DNA of 64,000 nucleotides from Planctomycetota bacterium (GCA_012960475.1 DUBE01000034.1:1-64000), one strand, 5' to 3'. Positions 36,141 to 44,796 are shown, numbered from the stretch's first letter. Made by a program: numbers and translations. The notes: generated by a model not told the origin, from the sequence alone.

Positions 36141-36466
36141 GGATCCTGCAATACACCCTGATTCCTGTGACCCTGATGCTGGCCCTGGCGCCGGCGGGCT
36201 TCACTTGAGACTCTTGTAAAGAGGCATTAGCCAGCGAGGGCGGGTCCCTCAGCGCAGGATTTACCTACAGCATTTATTTCATGCTGGGTGTTGTATTGAT
36301 TCTGATCCCTGCCCTGTACGCAGGACTCTTGTGGAATACCTACCGGGGCCAGCGTGCGCGCAAGAAAGAGGGCAAGGACTTCACGCCCTCAAGCGGTGCC
36401 TTGCGTTGGGTGGACGAGGAACCGCTGGAATCGAGTGATTCCACGGGTAGTGATTCCAAAGAGTGA
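36137..36466 (+). CDS. Probable selenoprotein: small oxidase-operon membrane protein with UxxC
   Basis: Read as one 109-residue gene with TGA at codon 24 (36206-36208) decoded as selenocysteine. ATG 36137 overlaps the SCO stop (ATGA). Residues 1-23 form a signal-like stretch (LIPVTLMLALAPAGFT). Then comes U-D-S-C-K-E-A-L, then one membrane helix (FTYSIYFMLGVVLILIPALYAGL) and a charged tail. From memory, small proteins with CPxCKEA in place of UDSCKEA and a similar helix occur in oxidase operons of several phyla; that match must be checked. A SECIS-like hairpin sits 32 nt after the TGA. If TGA were a stop, the product would be only a signal peptide. Likely role: redox or copper handling during oxidase assembly. 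Confidence 0.7.
36234..36253 (+). promoter_or_regulatory. SECIS-like hairpin, loop CGGGU
   Basis: Stem GC-GAGGG (36234-36240) pairs with CCCTC-A-GC (36246-36253, one bulged A) around the 5-nt loop CGGGT (36241-36245). Thirty-two nt separate the TGA from the loop, within the 16-37 nt range described for bacterial SECIS elements, and a G is among the first two loop bases. Confidence 0.55.
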
Positions 36467-36469
36467 ACC

Positions 36470-37006
36470 ATGGCTGCGTACCTTCTGCGCAGGGTGGTGA
36501 AGACATCTTTCGGACCATTCGAGCTGATCGGAAACGATCAGGGTCTGGTCTGGGTTTCCCTGCCGGGGCTTGGCGCCACCAGTGGCCGGGATGTACATCT
36601 CGCTCGTTGGTATGCGGGGGTTGAACTCAAGGACGTCCCCCGCTCACACGGGGATGTGGTGCGTGCCCTGAAGGCTTGGGTGCGGGGCGACTTTGAGCCT
36701 TTCGAGTTGCGGTTGGCACCAATGGGGACTCCCTTTCAGCTTGAAGTCTGGCACGCTCTCAGGCGCGTCAACGCGGGCAGGACCTTGACCTATGGAGAAC
36801 TGGCCGCAAGGGTGCGGCGGCCCGGTGCAGCCCGGGCAGTGGGCACGGCCATGAGGAAGAACCCTCTGCCATTGTTTGTGCCTTGCCATCGTGTGCTGGC
36901 GGGCAGCGGTCTGGGAGGATTCTCCGGTGGCGTGTGTGGAGCTCTTGATCTCAAGCGTCGAATGCTGGAGCACGAAGGGGCCTGGCCCTTGCTTACGCGG
37001 CCTTGA
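36470..37006 (+). CDS. ogt: Methylated-DNA-protein cysteine methyltransferase
   Basis: A 178-residue DNA repair protein of the Ogt/MGMT family. It moves alkyl groups from O6-alkylguanine to its own cysteine in a one-use reaction. The active site is LFVPCHRVLAGSG, with the DNA-recognition helix LTYGELAARVRRPGAARAVGTA just before it and the N-terminal RNaseH-like domain in place. It starts 3 nt after the preceding gene and is probably cotranscribed, although functionally unrelated to the oxidase. Confidence 0.92.
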   Translation: MAAYLLRRVVKTSFGPFELIGNDQGLVWVSLPGLGATSGRDVHLARWYAGVELKDVPRSHGDVVRALKAWVRGDFEPFELRLAPMGTPFQLEVWHALRRVNAGRTLTYGELAARVRRPGAARAVGTAMRKNPLPLFVPCHRVLAGSGLGGFSGGVCGALDLKRRMLEHEGAWPLLTRP

Positions 37007-37072
37007 GAGAGAGGTAGCGGAAGCCATCAGAAAGAGTTGACACCTGCGGTTGATCTCTGCGTCTAGGCAGAT

Positions 37073-38113
37073 GTGACCAGGCACCTTCATCGCCGAACTG
37101 TGATTCGCCTTGGCGCAGCGCTGGGGGGGCTGGGGTCTTCACTCCTGGGCCTTGGTCACCGCCATGCAACGCCACTGGTGGGTTGGCCTGAGTCGGGGCC
37201 CTCGCGGGTGGTGTTGGCGGATCGAGCTCAGGGTGTGCTGGTCATGCTCGATAGGAGTTTGATTCCCAAGCGGATTTGGCTCGTGCCACCGCCGACCCAC
37301 CTGGCCCTTGTGGAGCAGGGTCTTGCCTGGGTGGTTCGCTCTAACGGGCGTGAGGAAGAAGGTAGCGCCACCCTGATGCATGTGGCCATCAGCTCCAGGG
37401 ATGTGTCAGAGTCGTGGAGTCTCTCAGAGGCTCCTCTGGACCTCTGTGCAGACGAGGCGGGCCGGGGGTGGGTCCTGGGAGGTGAAGCCGGGAAGTACAG
37501 CCTTGGGTGCTTTGAGCCGGGCAGGTCGGAGCCCAAAGTTCATGCGGTTCCTGCGAATGCGGGTGCATGTTGGTTGAGGGGGAAGAGGCTGCTCTTCCTG
37601 CGCGGAGAAGATCTTTGCTGGGTGGAGCTGGCGAAGCTCGGGAATGGTGGGCCGATTCTTGAAGAGGGGTTCATCTCCGTCGGGGGGATGCAGATCTTCG
37701 ATCTCGCGGTTCATCGCGATGGGCTTCTTCTGTTGGGAGATGATCTTCGGACGGAGGGACGCATCCGGCGTGTGGTGAAGCGCAGGAACTGGGGTGATGA
37801 GCCACTCAGTGTGCAACAGGTGGGGGACAAGGCCGAGCGGGTTCTCCTGCGCGGGGCGGGAGCCCAGCTACTGACCGCCAGCGAGGCCTGGGTGGTTCAT
37901 GCCCGCAGTCGGCAGATCGAGTTGCTGCCAGTTCCAGGCGAGCGCGGGCACTTGATTGCCACCGGAGGGTCCGGGGGCATCATGGCACTGGGCGATCTGG
38001 AGGGCCGGCTGCTCCTGGCCACGCCCACTTGCTTGCGTCTCTTTGATCGGGCCGGACGCCTTCTGGCCAGCCAAGGGGGCTTTGACCAGTTGGTGGCACT
38101 GGGAGTTCTCTAG
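37073..38113 (+). CDS. Exported protein, probably beta-propeller, function unknown
   Basis: A 346-residue protein from GTG 37073. The N-terminus HRRTVIRLGAALGGLGSSLLG looks like a twin-arginine signal. The remainder has regularly spaced beta-type segments ending in Trp or Gly (LIPKRIWLVPPPTHLALVE, GRGWVLGGEAGKYSLG, LCWVELAKLGNGG), typical of propeller blades, but I recognise no family. A TTGACA at 37037 may be the -35 box of a promoter for this gene. Confidence 0.6.
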   Translation: MTRHLHRRTVIRLGAALGGLGSSLLGLGHRHATPLVGWPESGPSRVVLADRAQGVLVMLDRSLIPKRIWLVPPPTHLALVEQGLAWVVRSNGREEEGSATLMHVAISSRDVSESWSLSEAPLDLCADEAGRGWVLGGEAGKYSLGCFEPGRSEPKVHAVPANAGACWLRGKRLLFLRGEDLCWVELAKLGNGGPILEEGFISVGGMQIFDLAVHRDGLLLLGDDLRTEGRIRRVVKRRNWGDEPLSVQQVGDKAERVLLRGAGAQLLTASEAWVVHARSRQIELLPVPGERGHLIATGGSGGIMALGDLEGRLLLATPTCLRLFDRAGRLLASQGGFDQLVALGVL

Positions 38114-38120
38114 GGGCTGG

Positions 38121-38387
38121 TCAGGAACTCTTGACCTGACGCTCCAACATGGAGATGAATGCCATGGCCGAGTTGCTTATGTCAGAGCGATCGTTGTCCA
38201 TGCAGGTCTGGGCGAAGGAGACGACCTTCTTCTTGAACTTGAAGAACTCCTTGGCGACCGGGTCACTGCCCCGCTCCTTGGCTTCCTTGCGGGCCTTGAG
38301 GGCTTCGATCTGGGTTTCGTAGTCCGAGATGATCTGCTCGTCGCTGCGTCGGTTGTAGGAGCGCTTTGTAGGAATGGAATTAGTCAT
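38121..38387 (-). CDS. Small charged helical protein
   Basis: An 88-residue cytoplasmic protein rich in Lys, Glu and Arg. It begins MTNSIPTKRSYNRRSDEQI and runs through a probable coiled coil (YETQIEALKARKEAKERG) to a second helix FKFKKKVVSFAQTCMDN. It could bind DNA or a protein partner; no family is assigned. The 3' end lies 7 nt from the stop of the convergent gene. TACAAA on the minus strand 15 nt upstream of the ATG is a possible -10 box. Confidence 0.6.
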   Translation of the reverse strand: MTNSIPTKRSYNRRSDEQIISDYETQIEALKARKEAKERGSDPVAKEFFKFKKKVVSFAQTCMDNDRSDISNSAMAFISMLERQVKSS

Positions 38388-38426
38388 GGTTGCTTGTTGG
38401 GCTTTGTACGAAACAAACAGTGGTGG

Positions 38427-38612
38427 ATGGGTGCTTGCGGAACGCAGTTCAGGATTGAAGTCCTTGGGTGGATTCTGATAGCACTCCTCGTTCTTCTTGG
38501 GGCTTTGGCTTCGCCATTACTCAAGGATCAGGGGATCCGTGGTAGGGCAAGGCTTTGGCCCTGTCGCTGGTGCGGTTTCCTGGCACCGGTTGTTTCGGGT
38601 TCGCTTTCTTAG
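38427..38612 (+). CDS. Possible small membrane protein with CxxC
   Basis: A 61-codon frame beginning at ATG 38427. It has one hydrophobic helix (VLGWILIALLVLLGALASPLL, residues about 12-31) and then an Arg-rich segment with CRWC. The composition looks protein-like, but length is short and no ribosome binding site is seen. Together with 38613-38897, where I see no gene, it fills the 510-nt gap before the phosphoribosyltransferase gene. Confidence 0.35.
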   Translation: MGACGTQFRIEVLGWILIALLVLLGALASPLLKDQGIRGRARLWPCRWCGFLAPVVSGSLS

Positions 38613-38837
38613 GACCAACGCGATTGCGCGTAAATTGTCCCTCGGAGGTTGCCCATTGGGATTGCTCCAAGGTAAACGCGCCTTTGGGCATGCGGTATGC
38701 CGCCCGGATCGTTGGTTGCCTCGATGTCAAGCATACCTCTAGGGGGTTGGCTTGTCACCCCCAATAGAGAATCATCTTGTAAGGAATGCGGCAATCCGAT
38801 CCCCCGAGATGCCTCCTGAAGGGGTATCCTCTCCCTC

Positions 38838-38856
38838 TTCGCCGGACTCCGGTGAA
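38838..38856 (+). other. Hairpin in the leader of the phosphoribosyltransferase gene
   Basis: TTCGCCGG pairs with CCGGTGAA around a 3-nt loop, 41 nt before the hpt start. There is no T-run, so it is not a terminator. A role in leader control is possible but unsupported. Confidence 0.3.
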
Positions 38857-38897
38857 CCTTGCATAAGCCTACCCCCGCATAAAGAGAGTGATACAAC

Positions 38898-39485
38898 ATG
38901 CATGAAGATGTTGAATGCGTCCTTCTGGACGAAGAGGCCATTCGGGCCGGAATTGACCGCGTAGCAGAAGAAGTGACCAAGGCCTATGAAGGCAAGGACT
39001 TCACCGTGGTTTCGATTCTCAAAGGGTCCTGCATTTTTGCCTCGGATCTGATCCGGCGCATTCCGATTCCCCTGGAGCTGGCCTTTGTCAGTGCCTCCAG
39101 TTATGGATCCGGGACTGAGTCCGGCAAATTGAAGGTCAATTTTCTACCCGCCGGAAACGAAATCGAAGGGCGTAACATTCTTCTGGTGGACGACATTCTT
39201 GACACGGGCCGCACCATGCGAACCCTCAAGGATGAGTTCCTTGCTCTTGGTGCCAGCACGGTCAAGTCTTGCGCCTTCTTGGATAAGCCTTCCCGGCGTG
39301 CAGTGGAGTTCGATGCGGACTTCTGTGCCTTCGAGGTGGAGGATCTGTTTGTGGTGGGCTACGGCCTCGACTTTGCAGGGCGTTATCGCAATCTGCCCTA
39401 CGTGGGGGCCTTGCGTCCCGAGGCTCAAGCGCGGGTCGCTCGCAGTGCAGAAGAATCGCTCACTGCCCAAGCGGCACGCTCCTGA
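38898..39485 (+). CDS. hpt: Hypoxanthine phosphoribosyltransferase
   Basis: A 195-residue type I phosphoribosyltransferase of purine salvage that converts hypoxanthine or guanine plus PRPP to IMP or GMP. The PRPP loop is ILLVDDILDTGRTMRTL, the flexible-loop region is SASSYGSGTESGK, and the purine site is FVVGYGLDFAGRYRNLPYVG. It begins a run of RNA and nucleotide genes (rluA-like, truD, mtnP). MTA phosphorylase downstream releases adenine rather than hypoxanthine, so the link is general purine and nucleoside metabolism. Confidence 0.93.
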   Translation: MHEDVECVLLDEEAIRAGIDRVAEEVTKAYEGKDFTVVSILKGSCIFASDLIRRIPIPLELAFVSASSYGSGTESGKLKVNFLPAGNEIEGRNILLVDDILDTGRTMRTLKDEFLALGASTVKSCAFLDKPSRRAVEFDADFCAFEVEDLFVVGYGLDFAGRYRNLPYVGALRPEAQARVARSAEESLTAQAARS

Positions 39486-39496
39486 CCGGAGGTTCC

Positions 39497-40513
39497 GTGG
39501 AACATCTGACCATCCCCGAGGACCGGGTTGGGCTTGAGCTCGATGAGTTCCTTTGTCTGATCTACCCCTTCGCCAACAAGGGCTTCTTGCGTACCCAGGT
39601 TCGTGAGGCCGCTGTACTTGTGGACGGAGCACCCGCCAAACCCGGCCACCATCTGCGTGAAGGCGAGGTGGTTTCGGTCTGTTTTACGGAAGCAGATCTG
39701 CCTCGCAGGCCAGTTGCTCCCGGCGAAGCCGTGGAGATTCTCCATGAGGATGCCTCCGTGCTAGTGGCCAACAAGCCTGCTGGCCTGGCTGTTGAGCCCG
39801 AGCGTTGGCACAGGGATGCGGGTTGTCTTAGCGGGGCTCTGTTGCAGGATGCGGTGGAGCGCAGTGACTTGGAAGGGGACACCATGCTCAGATTTCGCCC
39901 CCGGCTGGTCCACCGCATCGACAAGGACACCTCCGGCGCTTTGCTGGTGGCGAAGAATCTTGAAGCCGAACGCGCCCTGCGGGCGGCCTTTGATTCTGGT
40001 GGCATCCGAAAGGAATACCTGGCCCTTGTGGAGGGTGAGAGTCCTCTCACCGATGGGGAATGGGACGAGATCAATGCCGCCATTGGGCCCGATCCGCGTA
40101 AGTTGGGACGCATGCTGGTGGACGAACAGGAGGGTAAATCCTCTTGTACACGCATCAAAGTTGAGCAGCGCTTTGAGGGCTACACTCTCATGCGTTGCCA
40201 ACCCGTTACAGGGCGCACGCACCAGATTCGCGTGCACCTTTCCTGGGCTGGTTTTCCTCTGATGGTGGATACCTTGTATGGTCGTCGGGGGGAGCTGTTG
40301 CTCTCCGAGATCAAACGCAACTACCGGCCCAAGCGTGGGGTCAGTGAGCGACCGTTGATGGATCGCTTGACTCTGCACGCGCACTCGATTGCTTGGATAG
40401 ATCCTTTGGATGGCGAGACTCCGTGCCGCGCGGAAGCTCCCCTGCCCCCCGACTTTTCGCGGCTGCTGAAACAACTGTCCCGTGTACGGCCACCAAGGGA
40501 ATGGCGATCATGA
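39497..40513 (+). CDS. RluA-family pseudouridine synthase
   Basis: A 338-residue enzyme converting uridines in rRNA or tRNA to pseudouridine. The N-terminus is a small S4-like domain (FANKGFLRTQVREAAVLVDGAPAK, split over two strands). The catalytic block is RLVHRIDKDTSGALLVAKN with the essential Asp, and the RNA-binding block is QPVTGRTHQIRVHL. Start GTG 39497 with GGAGG 5 nt upstream. The RluA/RluC/RluD position specificity cannot be told. The stop overlaps the truD start (ATGA). Confidence 0.9.
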   Translation: MEHLTIPEDRVGLELDEFLCLIYPFANKGFLRTQVREAAVLVDGAPAKPGHHLREGEVVSVCFTEADLPRRPVAPGEAVEILHEDASVLVANKPAGLAVEPERWHRDAGCLSGALLQDAVERSDLEGDTMLRFRPRLVHRIDKDTSGALLVAKNLEAERALRAAFDSGGIRKEYLALVEGESPLTDGEWDEINAAIGPDPRKLGRMLVDEQEGKSSCTRIKVEQRFEGYTLMRCQPVTGRTHQIRVHLSWAGFPLMVDTLYGRRGELLLSEIKRNYRPKRGVSERPLMDRLTLHAHSIAWIDPLDGETPCRAEAPLPPDFSRLLKQLSRVRPPREWRS

Positions 40514-42639
40514 AGCTGAAATCAAGACCTCAAGACTTTCGCGTCACGGAAATGCTCTGTGAAGACATCATTCAACCCGCCGGTCCCCAGCGGGTCTACC
40601 GGGTACACAAGCGCAAGATCACTTCTTTTGAGGCTGCTGCCGACCTGGCTCGGTTGGTGGGCGTGACCCCGGCTGACGTTTCCATGGCGGGTCTGAAGGA
40701 TCGCCAGGGCGTTACGATTCAGCACATGAGTGTGTCCCGCGGAAAGGAGGTGCACCTTCGTCAGCCTGATCTCAAGATCGAGACTGTGGGTTACTGTGAA
40801 GAGCCTCTGAGCCCCGCTGCCTCTGTTGGCAACAGTTTCAGCATCATTGTGCGCGAACTCACTCCCAGGCAGGTGACTCGCATGCGCGAGAACATTCCCT
40901 CGGTGCGTGAGCATGGTTACCCCAACTACTTCGACGAGCAGCGCTTTGGTAATCTGCGTCATCGCCAGGGCTGGATCATGCTCGATTTGATTCGTGGGGA
41001 TCAGGAGGATGCCCTCAAGCGCCTCTTGGCTTCCCTTTCGCCTTTTGATTCCCCTGCGGCCAGAGACGCCAAGGCGGCGATCTGGCGTAGCTGGGGCAAC
41101 TGGGGTGCCTGTCGCGATCACGCCGGTCGCTACGGCAAGCACCACTCGGTTTTTGAGCATCTGCGGCGCAATGACGGGGATTGGTCCGGTGCCTTTCATC
41201 GGATCGCGACTCGCGAGCGCTTGATTCACCTCTACGCCTTTCAATCGCACCTTTGGAATCTGGCGCTGGAGTCCTGGTTCGAGCAGAACCTCAACCCCCG
41301 TGAGCGTTTTGCTGTGCTGTCCCGGGAGAGCCGTCTGATTTTTCCGCGCCAGGAAGTCAAGTTTCCCGAGGCGTGGAACGGAACTTTCCCTCTGCCTGGC
41401 CCGCGTCTTGCGGAGGTGCAGGATTCTGATCAGCTACGGCATTTGCGTCTGGCTTTGGCGCATCACAAGCTCAGTCCCGATGACATGATCGTCGAGGGCG
41501 TGCCAGGCTTTGCTCTCAAGCATGAGGAGCGGCCATTGATGATCCTGCCCCAGAACCTCAGGGCACGTTCCGCTGCGAGCGGTGGCGAGGAGCCAGAGGA
41601 TCAGGCCGTGGAACTTAGCTTCGAATTGCCGAGGGGTGCCTACGCCACCATGCTGGTGCGCTGCTTGGTCGGTCCTGTGGCCGGTCATCATGAGTACGGA
41701 CCCCAACGCTTGATTCGTGGTCGCGGACCTCAGAGGTTTGAGCAGGCTCACGGTCGCTTCGGCTCCCGACGCGCTGGTGCTGGTGGGAGAGATGGGGGAA
41801 CCGGGCCCGGGCCCTATGAAGCAGCTGGCCGAGGTGCTCGGTACCCGGACAGGGCTGATCGCCTTGATCGTGGTTCTCGTTCCGGTGGAGATGGCTATCA
41901 AGGGGGGGGGCATCGTTCTGGCGGCGGTGACCGTCGAACCCGGGGCAGTGGCTTTGAAGGTGCCGGGCATGGCTCAGGTGGAGGCGGTCATCAACGCGGT
42001 GGCCATCGATCCGATGGAGACGGTCATCAACGCGGTGGTCATCGATCCGATGGGGACGGTTATCAGCGCGGTGGTCATCGATCCGATGGGGGCGGTCATC
42101 AACGCGGTGGTCATCGATCCGATGGAGACGGTTATCAGCGCGGTGGTCATCGATCCGATGGAGGCGGTTATCAGGGCGGTGGCCATCGATCCGATGGAGG
42201 CGGTTATCAGCGCGGTGGCCATCGATCCGATGGAGGCGGTTATCAGGGCGGTGGCCATCGATCCGATGGAGACGGTTATCAGCGCGGTGGCCATCGATCC
42301 GATGGAGGCGGTTATCAGGGCGGTGGCCATCGATCCGATGGAGACGGTTCTCAAGGTCGTGGAGGCCAGCGTTCTGGAGGCGGCGGTTATCAGGGCGGTG
42401 GCGGAGGTCATCGGCTCGGCAATCATCAGCAGGACAGCGCTTCACGAGGTCAAACCCAGCGGGACGGTGGCACTGGGTCCCGACCTTCGGACATGCGGTC
42501 CTTCCCCCGAAACCGTGGCCGAGACGAACGCGAGGGGGGCCAGAAGGGCCCTGATCCCCGCAAGAGGCCCAAGCAAGATGGCCGTTCCGATTGGGCGGAG
42601 GGACATGATTCCGAGGCCGACTGGGGGAGGGAGCCTTAG
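40510..42639 (+). CDS. truD: tRNA pseudouridine synthase TruD with long RGG-like repeat tail
   Basis: A 709-residue protein; ATG 40510 overlaps the preceding stop, and ATG 40501 (three codons earlier) is also possible. Residues 1-400 form TruD, which makes pseudouridine 13 in tRNA-Glu: the catalytic Asp is in MAGLKDRQGVT, then NYFDEQRFG and LYAFQSHLWN, and the insertion domain has FELPRGAYATMLVRCL. From about residue 405 a 300-residue low-complexity tail follows, Gly/Arg/His/Asp/Ser-rich, with ten 12-residue repeats of the type RGGHRSDGDGYQ. Bacterial TruD proteins are normally 340-400 residues. The tail resembles RNA-binding RGG regions; it is disordered by composition. Confidence 0.9.
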   Translation: MKLKSRPQDFRVTEMLCEDIIQPAGPQRVYRVHKRKITSFEAAADLARLVGVTPADVSMAGLKDRQGVTIQHMSVSRGKEVHLRQPDLKIETVGYCEEPLSPAASVGNSFSIIVRELTPRQVTRMRENIPSVREHGYPNYFDEQRFGNLRHRQGWIMLDLIRGDQEDALKRLLASLSPFDSPAARDAKAAIWRSWGNWGACRDHAGRYGKHHSVFEHLRRNDGDWSGAFHRIATRERLIHLYAFQSHLWNLALESWFEQNLNPRERFAVLSRESRLIFPRQEVKFPEAWNGTFPLPGPRLAEVQDSDQLRHLRLALAHHKLSPDDMIVEGVPGFALKHEERPLMILPQNLRARSAASGGEEPEDQAVELSFELPRGAYATMLVRCLVGPVAGHHEYGPQRLIRGRGPQRFEQAHGRFGSRRAGAGGRDGGTGPGPYEAAGRGARYPDRADRLDRGSRSGGDGYQGGGHRSGGGDRRTRGSGFEGAGHGSGGGGHQRGGHRSDGDGHQRGGHRSDGDGYQRGGHRSDGGGHQRGGHRSDGDGYQRGGHRSDGGGYQGGGHRSDGGGYQRGGHRSDGGGYQGGGHRSDGDGYQRGGHRSDGGGYQGGGHRSDGDGSQGRGGQRSGGGGYQGGGGGHRLGNHQQDSASRGQTQRDGGTGSRPSDMRSFPRNRGRDEREGGQKGPDPRKRPKQDGRSDWAEGHDSEADWGREP
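41995..42354 (+). repeat. 36-nt tandem repeat, ten copies, in the truD tail
   Basis: Ten head-to-tail 36-bp units each contain ATCGATCCGATGG and encode RGGHRSDG(D/G)G(Y/H)Q. Variation is mostly at one or two positions per unit. There are no spacers. Because the period is a multiple of three, all frames stay open here, which creates long spurious ORFs on both strands. Confidence 0.95.
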
Positions 42640-42730
42640 GCTCCCTGAGAAACCAGGGTCATCCCCGAAGGACGGTGGTGGCGATCGGGAGCCCTGATCG
42701 CGCAAACTGGCGCGAGCAAGAGACCACTCC

Positions 42731-43618
42731 ATGAATACACCATTCAAGATCGGCGTGCTGGGCGGTTCGGGCCTTTATGAGTTCGAGGGCTTCAAGAACG
42801 CCCAAGAGGTTCTCCTCTCCACACCTTTTGGTGATCCCAGCGACGCCTATGTGACCGGCGAACTCGACGGTACGCCCCTGGTTTTTCTGCCCCGACACGG
42901 CCGTGGCCACCGTTTGACTCCCTCGGAGATCAACTATCCCGCGAACCTCTGGGGCATGAAGGCGCTTGGAGTGACGCACATCGTTTCGGTTTCCGCAGTA
43001 GGTTCCATGAAAGAGGAAATCGTGCCTGGCCACTTTGTGGTCATCGATCAATTTGTTGATCGCACCCGCCATCGGGTAGACACTTTCTTCGGTAATGGCT
43101 GCGTGGCCCATGTGCAGTTCGCTGACCCTGTCTGTCCGCTGGTGCGCAAGGCATTGCTCGAGGCTGCAGATAACGCGGGGGTCACGGTTCACGACGGTGG
43201 CACCTATCTCTGCATGGAGGGGCCCCAGTTCTCAACTCGTGCCGAGTCAAAACTCTATCGGTCCTGGGGCATTGATGTGATCGGCATGACCAACCTGACC
43301 GAGGCAAAGCTCGCCCGGGAAGCAGAAATGTGCTACGCCACCGTGGCCATGTCTACTGACTATGACTGCTGGCATGAGGGCCATGACGATGTGACCGTGG
43401 ATGCAATCCTGGAGATAATGGCCAAGAATGTTGCTGGTGTGGGTTCCCTGCTGCGTGCGGTGGTTGAGCCCCTCAAGCGGGTGGCGGCTACAGGCGGCTG
43501 TTCCTGTAGTACGGCCCTCGACGGTGCGATCTTGACCCACTCCGATGTGCTCACGGACGCAACTCGCGCGCGCCTTGGGTTGCTTCTTGAGCGCTCGACC
43601 CAATCATCTCCAAGCTAG
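42731..43618 (+). CDS. mtnP: 5'-methylthioadenosine phosphorylase
   Basis: A 295-residue trimeric nucleoside phosphorylase that splits methylthioadenosine into adenine and methylthioribose-1-phosphate, the first step of methionine salvage after polyamine synthesis. Motifs: GVLGGSGLYEFEG at the phosphate site, LPRHGRGHRLTPSEINYPANLW, CMEGPQFSTRAES with the ribose-site Met, and STDYDCWHE at the purine pocket, where Asp marks an adenine-type enzyme. A GGCSCS tail is present. It lies 91 nt after truD, with no clear promoter box. Confidence 0.94.
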   Translation: MNTPFKIGVLGGSGLYEFEGFKNAQEVLLSTPFGDPSDAYVTGELDGTPLVFLPRHGRGHRLTPSEINYPANLWGMKALGVTHIVSVSAVGSMKEEIVPGHFVVIDQFVDRTRHRVDTFFGNGCVAHVQFADPVCPLVRKALLEAADNAGVTVHDGGTYLCMEGPQFSTRAESKLYRSWGIDVIGMTNLTEAKLAREAEMCYATVAMSTDYDCWHEGHDDVTVDAILEIMAKNVAGVGSLLRAVVEPLKRVAATGGCSCSTALDGAILTHSDVLTDATRARLGLLLERSTQSSPS

Positions 43619-43641
43619 GCAGACCATGCGCCAGGAGCAGC

Positions 43642-44796
43642 ATGATCCTGCTCTGCTTGCTTCTTTGCGCCTGCGATGCCACCCCTGACCTGCCTCCGGG
43701 TTGGGACCTTGGCGGCAATGCCCGGGCCTATCACATGGGCCCCTATGTGGCGGCGGGTCCTGAATCCGCCCGGCGTTTCTGCGAACCTCTCTTCGCAGCC
43801 CTTCCTGACGGAGTCTGGCCAGTACCGACCGATCGCTTGGATCAATTGGCCGAGCGCTTGGGCAAAGTCTTTGGCCAGGATCCGCGCACGACCCTGGTTC
43901 GGCGTGAAGTTGGAGGGAATGAACTGCTGGTTGCGGTGATCATCGGCGCCGAAATGCCCCAGCAGGTCGTTGCCCTGGTCGTGGATCTGGACGCTGCCAC
44001 AGGCTTCGAGGATGGGGCTTGGATGGTGGCGGGTGCTTTGGCACTGGTGCGCGCTATTGACGGTGAAGGTCAGGCCCGGGAAGTGCCGCGCAGCGGTCTG
44101 GGCCCCGATATTCCTGGCGACCGCTTGCAGGCCGCTCACCCTCGGCGCAGCGTGGCCTTCGTGTTTGGAACCGAGCCACTTGAAGGTATGCTCGGGGCCG
44201 AGGGGGATGCACCCATCAGTGTGATCCTGGCAGAGGGCCTCCGTGGAGATGCAGACCCAGAACGCTCGGTGGTCTTGATGGAGCGTTCTCCGGATCCCGC
44301 AGTACGCGCGCCACTCTTTCCCGATCCTCCAGGGGAGTGGGGGGTGCAGACGAGTCCAGGAAATATCAGCGGCCTTGCTTTGGTGGGGCGCATGTCGCTG
44401 GTGGACAGCGGCACGGTCTCACGGCCCTGGTCCTCCAGCGAACATCCTTATACCAGAGAGAGCCCTTTGGCGTCTCTGGTAGCTGCGGGTGTGCCGGGTA
44501 TTCGTATCTATCGCCCCAACAGAGGCGAGGGTCGGGCGCTTGAAGACTACTTCGAAGTGGAACGTATGCTGACCGCGGTCATTGCCACCGCAGCTGCTGT
44601 GGCCGATGCTCGGCCCAAGGATTTGCGGCGTTTGCAGCGCTCTCTCAGTTTGGAGCGCCGCCTACGCATGGCTGCCGCCCTCGATCAGGCCCAGGACGAG
44701 CCTCTGGCCGATGAATGGGAGCAGTGGCTGGGTGCGGCTTCCCATTGGTGTCGTCGCTTGTGCCTGGGGCTGGCTCTCGACGGTAGCCAGGACTAG
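43642..44796 (+). CDS. Lipoprotein of unknown function
   Basis: A 384-residue protein with an AGGAG ribosome binding site ahead of ATG 43642. The lipobox is LLCLLLCACDAT (Cys11). The mature chain is alpha/beta, and the segment SSSEHPYTRESPLASLVAAGVPG weakly recalls the metal-site region of M28 peptidases, but the expected metal-ligand pattern is not complete, so no activity is claimed. It lies 23 nt after mtnP and 31 nt before the Ntn-hydrolase gene. Confidence 0.6.
   Translation: MILLCLLLCACDATPDLPPGWDLGGNARAYHMGPYVAAGPESARRFCEPLFAALPDGVWPVPTDRLDQLAERLGKVFGQDPRTTLVRREVGGNELLVAVIIGAEMPQQVVALVVDLDAATGFEDGAWMVAGALALVRAIDGEGQAREVPRSGLGPDIPGDRLQAAHPRRSVAFVFGTEPLEGMLGAEGDAPISVILAEGLRGDADPERSVVLMERSPDPAVRAPLFPDPPGEWGVQTSPGNISGLALVGRMSLVDSGTVSRPWSSSEHPYTRESPLASLVAAGVPGIRIYRPNRGEGRALEDYFEVERMLTAVIATAAAVADARPKDLRRLQRSLSLERRLRMAAALDQAQDEPLADEWEQWLGAASHWCRRLCLGLALDGSQD

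Noticed and set aside
38613..38897. Additional small ORFs between the small membrane frame and hpt
   Set aside because: Overlapping short frames on both strands with no ribosome binding site, signal or family-like text.
41995..42354. 36-nt repeat array as a CRISPR
   Set aside because: The units are head-to-tail without spacers and encode protein.
41615..42697. Long open frames on both strands and a second plus frame across the truD repeats
   Set aside because: They come from a 36-nt tandem repeat whose period is a multiple of three, so every frame stays open. Only the frame continuous with TruD has a real upstream domain.
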